Assembly: GCA_016522385.1 (NCBI GenBank)
Contig: JAEKFU010000056.1
Span: 1 to 5,456, forward strand
Origin: Pseudomonadota bacterium
GTDB taxonomy: Bacteria > Pseudomonadota > Alphaproteobacteria > Rhizobiales > Aestuariivirgaceae
Direction: 5' to 3'
DNA length: 5,456 bases
Position 1 is the stretch's first letter. Every line of letters starts with the position of its first letter. The notes under the pieces were generated by a model. It saw only the letters and a program-made list of their open reading frames with translations, was not told where the DNA came from and did not search any database. Positions 1 through 5,423 of the stretch are shown here, in pieces. A program made the translations under genes and the position numbers.

Positions 1-914
1 TCTGCATTGCTGGCTCTCTCGCGGAACAGGCGCGCCTGCGGGGCGTCGCTCGGCTTGGCCACCCATTCAAGCTCAAAGTCCCTGTCGGCAAAGGCCGCTT
101 CAGCCAGGGTGACCAGATAGGTGCCGTTCTCTTCTTCCGTCTTGGTTTTGTGGTGCGGGCTGGTCAGCGAAGCGATCTTGAAGCCGGGTTCAAGGCGCAC
201 CGTAATGGTTAGCGGATTGGTCGGGTTCGACTGTTCCGGGTCGAGGACCAGTGATTGCGGCACGGTTGCGTGACCAGACTGCATCACCGTTTGGTGCGAT
301 CGCTCATTTGGCACCGTGCTGACCGGCATCAGCACGTCCGGTGAGCGATAGCGTGGTGCGACCACCGTCGGCAGTCTGAACGAGAACTTGTCGTTCGCCC
401 GGTGGACCTTGGCCTGATACTCAATCTGTACCAGAACCGTTTCGCCGGGGCCGATATTAGCCACCGAGTTGGTGAACATGTTGGGCCGCAACTGTTCGAC
501 GAGTGCTGCTTTGCGGCCTTCAGTCTTGGCCGTTTCGTAAATGATCTTGGCTTCCTTGCGCTCTTTCACATCGCCGATAATCACCCGCTTGCCAACCACC
601 ATCTTGAGCGTGTCGACTGCTGCATCATCCGGCAGGGGAAAGACATACAGGCCCTCGACCCAGCCGTTGGCCGGATTGACGAAGTGCTGTGTCAGACGGG
701 TGCGGACGATTGGCCCGGTGACGTTGACTTCGAAGCTCGTTGCCACCGCAGGTGCATCGACATATTTGCCGGGCGTGGCGGTCTCGAATAGCAGCGTGCC
801 GGTTCTGGCATCGTTTGGGCCGATCAACGGTTGGGCTGAAAGCGAACGGGTCAGCAGGATGAGGACGATGAGGAAAAAGGTGGCGGGGGTGGCGAGAACT
901 ATGCGTAGGGACAT
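1..914 (-). CDS. VIT-domain secreted protein, marine proteobacterial sortase-target type (5' part; C-terminus outside window)
   Basis: This is the first 304 codons of a reverse-strand gene that runs off the left edge. The start is the ATG at 914-912, preceded by AAAGGAG; a closer upstream ATG (924-922) is in another frame. The protein opens with a signal peptide: Arg4, a hydrophobic core at about residues 5-21, and a likely cleavage site SLSA|QP after Ala27. Residues about 38-170 form a VIT (vault/inter-alpha-trypsin) domain, seen in the string GLYVFPLPDDAAVD, then KRVIIGDVKERKEAKIIYE, EQLRPNMFTNSVANI and PGETVLVQIEY. Proteins of this kind usually continue with a von Willebrand A domain and a C-terminal sorting signal plus membrane anchor, and sit beside a dedicated sortase gene; none of that is visible here. 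The role is probably an exported, possibly envelope-anchored adhesion or binding protein. The alternative is a VIT/vWA protein without a sortase. The VIT assignment is firm; the sortase link is family knowledge. Confidence 0.88.
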   Translation of the reverse strand, partial: MSLRIVLATPATFFLIVLILLTRSLSAQPLIGPNDARTGTLLFETATPGKYVDAPAVATSFEVNVTGPIVRTRLTQHFVNPANGWVEGLYVFPLPDDAAVDTLKMVVGKRVIIGDVKERKEAKIIYETAKTEGRKAALVEQLRPNMFTNSVANIGPGETVLVQIEYQAKVHRANDKFSFRLPTVVAPRYRSPDVLMPVSTVPNERSHQTVMQSGHATVPQSLVLDPEQSNPTNPLTITVRLEPGFKIASLTSPHHKTKTEEENGTYLVTLAEAAFADRDFELEWVAKPSDAPQARLFRERASNA

Positions 915-943
915 CAAGGGGCATCTCCTTTTGCGAATCAGAT

Positions 944-1007
944 CCCCCAAGTCTTCGGCTCACCGCCAAGTTGATCCAGCGTAACTTCCGGCATTCTGCC
1001 GCCAAGT
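944..1007. promoter_or_regulatory. Repeated CCGCCAAGT boxes and dyad in divergent spacer; candidate operator
   Basis: The spacer between the divergent VIT-protein and XRE-regulator genes contains CCGCCAAGT twice (963-971 and 999-1007) and a one-mismatch copy CCCCCAAGT (944-952). The last box is also half of an imperfect dyad: CGGCA-TTC-TGCCG at 989-1001 is perfect, and it is flanked by ACTT (984-987) and AAGT (1004-1007). Such an arrangement is typical of a site for a dimeric regulator, and the neighbouring XRE protein is the obvious candidate to bind it. That is inference; no convincing -35/-10 pair could be assigned in either direction. Confidence 0.3.
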
Positions 1008-1072
1008 CTGCCCGTGCCATTGCGCATTTGCGTCATTACTGGCAAGGTTGTGCGGATTTGTACGGACCGACC

Positions 1073-1822
1073 ATGGCGACATCGAATTCACACATCCCAG
1101 TGGCAGAGCTGGTGCGTGAGGCGATTGCGCGAAAGCGCATAAGCCGCCAGCAGCTCGCCGACGAAGCGCGCATCTCGTTGTCGACACTTGAAAAAGCACT
1201 CTCCGGCCAGCGCCCGTTCACGCTCAACACCCTGGTCCGGCTGGAGGATGCATTGGGTGTCAGTCTACGCAACAACGAGCCGGTGCCGCTGATCGGTGAC
1301 ACACAAGGCACGCCAGGGGTCGCGCCGGAAGAGCTAGGTGCCTACTCGCGCCTTGCCGTAAGCTGGCTGGAAGGCGACTATCTGGTGGTCCGCCCATCGT
1401 TCAGCGGCGGCCCATCGCTCTATGCCTATCAGACCAACATTGCCTGGAGTGATCCTCATTCACATCTCGTGTTCCGGGAGGGCGAGCGCGTCGATGCCGA
1501 GTTCACGCAGAACGGCGCCGTCTCGGTTCCACACCAGTCGGGTTACATCTACCTGGTCACCAACCGCCACGGCCAGTACCGCATGATCGTTTTGGCCCGG
1601 CCAACCATCAGCGGCGAGATGTTCGGCATCATAACGTCACTGCAGGCAACTCGCGGCGCCCATTTATTACCGGTCTCAAGCCCGATCGTATTCATTCCGC
1701 CCGAGCGCCTTGAAGCAGCGGTATCATTTGGCTCAATCGACCCCGGGCATGCTCTGTATGACGAACTGAAAGCCTACGTCACACGCGCCGTCGACGAGCC
1801 GTTCGCCATGCTGCTCAAGTAG
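1073..1822 (+). CDS. XRE-family helix-turn-helix transcriptional regulator
   Basis: This is a 249-residue DNA-binding regulator. Residues about 13-66 are a Cro/C1-type HTH: RISRQQLADEARISLSTLEKALSG contributes the two recognition helices (here split as RISRQQLADEAR and ISLSTLEKALSG), followed by TLVRLEDALGV. The remainder, about residues 95-245, is a larger domain of mixed strands and helices with landmarks VSWLEGDYLVVRPSF, LYAYQTNIAW, SGYIYLVTNRHGQYR and a Pro-rich PVSSPIVFIPP. It is probably a ligand-sensing or oligomerisation domain, but I do not recognise its ligand. The ATG at 1073 is chosen over an in-frame TTG at 971, because the extra 34 residues do not resemble the family and would run through the repeated boxes of the spacer. 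The ribosome binding site is weak. The gene is divergent from the VIT-domain gene and may control it and itself. The HTH call is firm and the targets are inference. Confidence 0.85.
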   Translation: MATSNSHIPVAELVREAIARKRISRQQLADEARISLSTLEKALSGQRPFTLNTLVRLEDALGVSLRNNEPVPLIGDTQGTPGVAPEELGAYSRLAVSWLEGDYLVVRPSFSGGPSLYAYQTNIAWSDPHSHLVFREGERVDAEFTQNGAVSVPHQSGYIYLVTNRHGQYRMIVLARPTISGEMFGIITSLQATRGAHLLPVSSPIVFIPPERLEAAVSFGSIDPGHALYDELKAYVTRAVDEPFAMLLK

Positions 1823-2079
1823 CGCTACCTATCGCCGGGTTCTGATCTCGCGCCGGGGCATTAGCATCGGCAACGCATGCCTCCTTGGGAGGTGGATTCA
1901 GGACGAGGCACCATCGGCATCTACCGACTCATGACCAACGGATTGGCGGGCCAGGTCAGTCAAAATCCGGACAGCGATAACTGAACGGCTTGAGCTCACG
2001 GACCCGGTTGAGAAAGTAGAAAAATTAGGGTCGTGAATTCTCTGCGATGATTTAGTATGGAGTTCCAGGAGTGTGAGCC
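1823..2079. other. Intergenic stretch without a supportable gene
   Basis: These 257 bases separate the XRE regulator from the pentapeptide gene. The only ATG-started frame of note is 35 codons (1877-1984) and has no ribosome binding site. Another frame stays open for 33 codons (1935-2033, ending TGA 2034-2036) with a protein-like composition (ITERLELTDPVEKVEKLG) but has no start codon; it could be chance or the worn tail of a lost gene. A small dyad CCTCC-TTG-GGAGG lies at 1880-1892. The promoter of the pentapeptide gene must lie in the A/T-richer final part (about 2000-2065), but no clear -35/-10 pair was found. Confidence 0.5.
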
Positions 2080-2814
2080 ATGAAACCAGTATTCTTCGCC
2101 TTGGCAGCTGCAGTGATACTCTCGATACGGCCGGCAGCGGCTGGTTGCAAAGAGATGGCGCATCCAGGGGTGGATTGGACCAAATGTTCCAAGAAGCTTC
2201 TGATGTTGGCCGGCAGTGATCTCAGCCGGGCCAAATTGCAGGGCGTCAACCTGACCAGCACCGGCTTGCGCGGTGCAAAGCTGGATGGCGCAAATCTCGA
2301 TGGCGCAAATCTTACCCTCACCTCGCTCAAGGACGCATCGCTGACCGGTGCTTCGATGCACAAGACGCATGGAATGCGTACGGATTTCTCCGGTGCCAAA
2401 TTGTCCGATGCAAATCTTAGTTTTGTCGAATTCTACCGAACCAACTTTGCCGGCGCCGATCTATCGCGCGGCAATCTGACAAAATCGGGGTTGTCGCGGG
2501 CCAACTTCGCTGGCGCCAACCTGTCTGGTGCCGATCTGTCTAAAGCCGATGCAATCCGCTGTACCTTCGATGGTGCCGACCTAACCAACACCGATTTCAC
2601 CTACGCAATTGTCGCACGCGCCTCGTTCGCAGGCAGCAAACTGGCCGGCTCGAACTGGACTAAAGCCTATCTTTTCCGCACTCGGCTTGCTGGTGTCGAT
2701 CTCAGTGGTGTGACCGGTCTGACGCAGGGACAGATCATCGAGGCCTGTGGCGACGATAAGACCATCCTGCCGCCAGGCTTGACAGCCCCGACATCCTGGC
2801 CCTGCGGCGAATGA
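2080..2814 (+). CDS. Exported pentapeptide-repeat protein
   Basis: This is a complete 244-residue protein. The ATG at 2080 has a good ribosome binding site, AGGAG at 2067-2071, eight bases upstream. Residues 1-21 are a signal peptide (MKPVFF, hydrophobic core to Ile16, cleavage at PAAA|GC), so the product is likely periplasmic. A lipoprotein start at Cys23 is less likely because the residue at -3 is Ala. After a Cys-containing cap (GVDWTKCSKKLLMLAG), residues about 45-215 are near-continuous A(N/D)Lxx repeats, for example LDGANLDGANL and FAGANLSGADLSKAD, which fold as a right-handed quadrilateral beta-helix. The C-terminal cap reads LTQGQIIEACGDD then PPGLTAPTSWPC. Cys23, a second N-cap Cys, and Cys in both C-terminal motifs could form disulfides after export. 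Pentapeptide proteins include gyrase-protecting DNA mimics, but those are cytosolic, so that role is unlikely here. The actual function is unknown. Confidence 0.9.
   Translation: MKPVFFALAAAVILSIRPAAAGCKEMAHPGVDWTKCSKKLLMLAGSDLSRAKLQGVNLTSTGLRGAKLDGANLDGANLTLTSLKDASLTGASMHKTHGMRTDFSGAKLSDANLSFVEFYRTNFAGADLSRGNLTKSGLSRANFAGANLSGADLSKADAIRCTFDGADLTNTDFTYAIVARASFAGSKLAGSNWTKAYLFRTRLAGVDLSGVTGLTQGQIIEACGDDKTILPPGLTAPTSWPCGE
2284..2312 (+). repeat. Tandem 15-bp repeat inside the pentapeptide gene
   Basis: GATGGCGCAAATCT occurs at 2284-2297 and again at 2299-2312, a 15-bp period that encodes two successive DGANL units. Identity at the DNA level, not only in the protein, suggests a fairly recent duplication of one pentapeptide coil unit. 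Confidence 0.7.
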
Positions 2815-2837
2815 CCAACCCGATCGGCCCGACTTTG

Positions 2838-3047
2838 TCAGTGCACGCGGTTTCTGGTGCTGGCCTCAAACTCCTCGACTAGCAGATTTTCCAGCTTCAC
2901 AAGATCTTCAGGCAATGGCTGCCCGAGCGCCTTTAGCTTCTGCAACTCCATGTGAAGCTGTTCCAGCAGTTCATGTGCGTCTTCCGGTTTGTTCTCCATT
3001 TCGGTGACCAGCATGTTGATCCTCAGCATCAACTCTTCAAATGCCAT
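2838..3047 (-). CDS. Small acidic helical protein of unknown function
   Basis: This is a 69-residue reverse-strand protein starting MAFEELMLRINMLV. The ATG at 3047-3045 is preferred over the in-frame GTG at 3053-3051, because the upstream AAAGG lies nine bases from the ATG but only three from the GTG. The sequence is rich in Glu, Leu and Lys, with one likely loop at LGQPLPED. It suggests two amphipathic helices (about residues 3-38 and 45-62) that could form a helical hairpin or dimer. There is no signal peptide, membrane segment, Cys or metal motif. Similar short proteins are, from memory, annotated as hypothetical in rhizobia. It converges on the pentapeptide gene with a 23-bp gap and diverges from the methyltransferase gene. 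No function can be proposed. Coding potential is supported by the helical periodicity, the ribosome binding site and the clean placement between genes. Confidence 0.72.
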   Translation of the reverse strand: MAFEELMLRINMLVTEMENKPEDAHELLEQLHMELQKLKALGQPLPEDLVKLENLLVEEFEASTRNRVH

Positions 3048-3202
3048 GCCCACGTACCTTTCATGTCTTGGCCTCGATATGTCAAAGATAGCTTATCAAA
3101 CCACGAATCATCCTGCATCAACAGTCCGCTGATGACGGCATTGGATAATGATGGCACTATTTGCCCACAGGTATGCTGGAAATGTCACAGTGAGACGCCA
3201 CC

Positions 3203-3847
3203 ATGACGCAAGAACTCGAGGACTGGCTCGACGCCGTCTATAAGACCGACGGCGATCGCAAAAAATTGGATCATCTTTATGACAGTTGGGCCCGCAACTA
3301 TGACCAGGACCTTTGGGCATCGGGCAATCCCTATATTGCCTTGATGGCCGGCATGGTGGGGCGCTATGTGCCCGACAGGAATGCCAGGATCCTCGATGGC
3401 GGCTGCGGTACCGGCAATATGGCGGAGGTTCTTCACAAGCTGGGATATGCCAACATTATTGGCATCGATGCCTCGGACGGAATGCTGGCCGCCGCCAAGA
3501 CCAAGGAGTGTTATCGTCAGCTGCACAAGATGCTGCTTGGTGCCAGGATCGACCTGCCGTGTGACAGCTTCGATGCGATCACCGCCGCCGGCGTCCTGAC
3601 GCATGGCCACGCACCAGCCGAAGCGATAGACGGTCTTGTCGGGATTGCCAAGCCCGGTGCACCGATCATATTTTCGATCTCAAAGATTGCCGTAGAGCAA
3701 GGCGGTTTCGGCGAGAGGATGGCCGCGCTTGAGGAAGGCGGCACGTGGAACCTTGAAGAGCAAACAGAGCCGTTCCGCACCTATCCGTTCTCCTCGCAAT
3801 ACAAAGACCTGCGCCACTGGATTTGTGTCTATCGCAAAGCCGTCTAG
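3203..3847 (+). CDS. Class I SAM-dependent methyltransferase, METTL27/WBSCR27-like
   Basis: This is a 214-residue cytosolic enzyme expected to transfer a methyl group from S-adenosylmethionine to an unknown acceptor. The N-terminal YDSWARNYDQDLW (residues 26-38) matches the YDxWAxxYDxD signature of the METTL27-like group. Motif I is ILDGGCGTG (63-71), and the acidic residue that binds the SAM ribose is Asp89 in IIGIDASDGML. FDAITAAGVLTHGHAP (123-138) is the motif IV region with the group's typical LTHGHAP string, and KPGAPIIFSIS (150-160) is the post-motif strand. The C-terminus ends in a WICVYRKA strand, as in relatives. An in-frame TGA at 3191-3193 rules out a longer N-terminus; the ribosome binding site (GTGAG) is weak. 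The FAD oxidoreductase gene follows after 22 bp on the same strand, so the two are probably co-transcribed. The fold is certain; the subgroup is likely; the substrate is unknown. Confidence 0.88.
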   Translation: MTQELEDWLDAVYKTDGDRKKLDHLYDSWARNYDQDLWASGNPYIALMAGMVGRYVPDRNARILDGGCGTGNMAEVLHKLGYANIIGIDASDGMLAAAKTKECYRQLHKMLLGARIDLPCDSFDAITAAGVLTHGHAPAEAIDGLVGIAKPGAPIIFSISKIAVEQGGFGERMAALEEGGTWNLEEQTEPFRTYPFSSQYKDLRHWICVYRKAV

Positions 3848-3869
3848 GACCGAGGGTTCATGAAATCAG

Positions 3870-5264
3870 ATGCAGGGTCGGATAGAGTCGCTGGGTGCGG
3901 AACTCGTCGGTATCGTCGGCGAGCAGCATGTATTGGACAAGGCGGCTGTTGCCGCGCTTGAGCCTGGCTATCATCCGGACAATCTTGCAGCAGGCCTGGC
4001 GGTCCTGCCAGGCAATACCGCGGAAGTCTCCAAGATTATTTCCCTTTGCCAGCGTGAGGGAATCGGTATGGTGCCGCAAGGTGGCCGCACCGGACTGTCC
4101 GGTGGTGCGGTGTGCGCGCCTGATCAGCTGCTTGTCGGTCTTAGCCGAATGTCCCGCGTCGAGAAACTTGATCCACTGGCGGCAATTGCCGTCGTTGAGG
4201 CAGGCGCCACACTTCAATCGGTCGAGGACGCGGTTCGGCAGCATCGACTGACCACCGGCATCGATCTCGCTGCGCGGGGATCGGCCACAATCGGCGGCAT
4301 GATTTCTACAAATGCCGGCGGTATGGAAGCTTTCCGGAACGGGAGCATGCGGAACCGCGTTATCGGACTTGAGGTTGTTCTTGCCAGCGGCGAAGTGTTC
4401 AATGACATGACCGAGGTGACCAAGTGCAATGAAGGCTACGACATCAAGCAGCTCTTCTGTGGCGCGGAAGGAACCTTGGGCATCGTGACTCGCGCCGTGC
4501 TTCGGCTGGAGCCGGAATCGCTGGCGCCGATGACGCTTCTATTGGCCTGCGCTGATGCAGCGAGTGCGTTTGGCATCATGCGGACGTGCCAACGTGCTGC
4601 GGATCTCGACCTGCTCCATGCTGAGATTATGTGGCGAAGCGCTGCGGAAAGAATTGCCCGTGAGATTGGTCTCAGGAAAGTGCTGAGCTTTTGCAGGGCT
4701 GAGGTCTATGTAATCCTTGAGGTGGCATGCAGATCCAGGGCGATCGGCGTTGATGATGCCCTGCACGATGTCTTTGAAGATCCCGCGCTCGATGGTGCAA
4801 TACTCGATGCATTATTTGCCAAGAACGAACGCGAGCGTCGCGATATATGGAGTATCCGCGAAAACAGTGCCGCGGTCGATGCCAATAGCCCGAATCATTT
4901 GTGGTTCGATGTTTCGGTGCCGTTAACCCGCTTGGATGACTATGTTGGTTCGGTCGAGCGCAAGATCGCCGGGTTCGACCCATCCATCGGTGTCTATGTC
5001 CTAGGGCATCTGGGCGATGGCAATCTGCACTATTCGATCGGCAGCGGCGAGACACTAACGGATGCCGTGCAGCAATCTATAACAGATGCCGTCTACGAAG
5101 ATCTGAAACAAATCGGCGGATCTTTTTCCGCTGAACACGGCATCGGTGTCGAGAAACGCTCAAGTCTGCAGAAATACGCCAGTCCGGAGAAGCGGCAGCT
5201 CATGCTTGAGATGAAGCGTGCCTTCGATCCAAAGGGTGTGATGAACCCGGGCAAGGTAGTGTAA
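3870..5264 (+). CDS. FAD-linked D-2-hydroxyacid dehydrogenase (GlcD/D2HGDH superfamily)
   Basis: This is a 464-residue flavoenzyme, the usual length for the family, predicted to oxidise a D-2-hydroxyacid to the 2-oxoacid in the cytosol. The PCMH-type FAD-binding domain (about residues 38-215) shows PQGGRTGLSGG (69-79), DLAARGSATIGGMISTNAGG (132-151), MRNRVIGLEVVLASGEV (160-176) and DIKQLFCGAEGTLGIVT (191-207). The C-terminal oxidase domain carries GHLGDGNLH (379-387) and SAEHGIG (420-426), giving His380, His387, Glu422 and His423 as the metal and active-site set. It ends in FDPKGVMNPGKV. An in-frame TGA at 3861-3863 fixes the start at or after 3870. GAGGG at 3852-3856 is a rather distant ribosome binding site. 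The conserved Arg of the IRE motif is present (Arg330), but Ala334 and Trp345 stand where human D2HGDH, from memory, has substrate-binding Thr and Lys. The substrate may therefore not be 2-hydroxyglutarate; lactate, glycolate or another hydroxyacid are possible. It probably shares a transcript with the methyltransferase. Confidence 0.93.
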   Translation: MQGRIESLGAELVGIVGEQHVLDKAAVAALEPGYHPDNLAAGLAVLPGNTAEVSKIISLCQREGIGMVPQGGRTGLSGGAVCAPDQLLVGLSRMSRVEKLDPLAAIAVVEAGATLQSVEDAVRQHRLTTGIDLAARGSATIGGMISTNAGGMEAFRNGSMRNRVIGLEVVLASGEVFNDMTEVTKCNEGYDIKQLFCGAEGTLGIVTRAVLRLEPESLAPMTLLLACADAASAFGIMRTCQRAADLDLLHAEIMWRSAAERIAREIGLRKVLSFCRAEVYVILEVACRSRAIGVDDALHDVFEDPALDGAILDALFAKNERERRDIWSIRENSAAVDANSPNHLWFDVSVPLTRLDDYVGSVERKIAGFDPSIGVYVLGHLGDGNLHYSIGSGETLTDAVQQSITDAVYEDLKQIGGSFSAEHGIGVEKRSSLQKYASPEKRQLMLEMKRAFDPKGVMNPGKVV

Positions 5265-5267
5265 CAA

Positions 5268-5295
5268 ACCCGGGTTGCACGATTGCCGCCCGGGT
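5268..5295 (+). terminator. Possible stem-loop after the dehydrogenase gene
   Basis: ACCCGGG (5268-5274) can pair with CCCGGGT (5289-5295) across a 14-base loop, starting four bases after the stop codon. AACCCGGGTT (5267-5276) is also self-complementary on its own, and a third CCCGGG sits just inside the gene (5246-5251). There is no T run after the stem, so intrinsic termination is doubtful; it may instead be a 3'-end protecting structure or chance. Confidence 0.25.
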
Positions 5296-5346
5296 CGCGT
5301 TCACCTTTGCTCCGCTGGAAGAGTTAAGAACCGAGCCCCATATCTC

Positions 5347-5396
5347 CTAGAGCGTGTCTTTCTCAAATGGTTCCATATGAGAAAGACACGCTCTAG
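5347..5396. repeat. 50-bp near-perfect palindromic intergenic element
   Basis: The left arm CTAGAGCGTGTCTTTCTCA (5347-5365) is an exact reverse complement of the right arm TGAGAAAGACACGCTCTAG (5378-5396). Inside them, after one A/A mismatch, ATGG (5367-5370) pairs with CCAT (5373-5376) around TT, so almost the whole 50 bp is one dyad. Palindromes bounded by CTAGAGC/GCTCTAG are common as dispersed intergenic repeats in Rhizobiales, and this is probably one of them. It is therefore a REP- or MITE-like element rather than a dedicated operator. Placed between the dehydrogenase stop and the next gene's start, an RNA copy would form a very stable hairpin that could end the upstream transcript or sit in the leader of the downstream gene. 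The structure is certain; its family and effect are inference. Confidence 0.85.
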
Positions 5397-5423
5397 TTGG
5401 CAGACAGATGATGGGAGTCGGTT

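Noticed and set aside
625..1020. 131-codon minus-strand frame starting upstream of the VIT gene
   Set aside because: It overlaps the VIT-domain gene in another frame and has a low-complexity Arg/His/Pro-rich product; it is a shadow frame.
971..1072. N-terminal extension of the XRE regulator from a TTG at 971
   Set aside because: The 34 extra residues look unlike the family, there is no ribosome binding site, and the stretch holds the repeated boxes of the divergent spacer. ATG 1073 gives a normal HTH N-terminus.
1880..1892. CCTCC-TTG-GGAGG hairpin after the XRE gene as a terminator
   Set aside because: It has only five base pairs, no T run, and lies 58 bases past the stop codon; it is within chance.
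1877..1984. 35-codon frame in the gap after the XRE gene
   Set aside because: There is no ribosome binding site, no recognisable product, and the length is within chance expectation.
1935..2036. Open 33-codon stretch ending TGA, possibly the tail of a decayed gene
   Set aside because: The product looks protein-like (ITERLELTDPVEKVEKLG) but has no start codon and no match I can name, so a pseudogene call is not supportable.
1996..2399. Two minus-strand frames over the start of the pentapeptide gene
   Set aside because: Their periodic composition is the antisense shadow of the pentapeptide repeat codons.
3048..3202. Promoters in the divergent spacer before the methyltransferase
   Set aside because: GATAAT at 3144-3149 resembles a -10 box, but no acceptable -35 lies at the right distance. 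On the other strand TTGACA has no matching -10. Promoters must exist here but cannot be placed.
4672..5055. 127-codon minus-strand frame inside the dehydrogenase gene
   Set aside because: It is rich in Arg, His and Ser, has no ribosome binding site or recognisable motif, and is fully inside a strongly supported gene.
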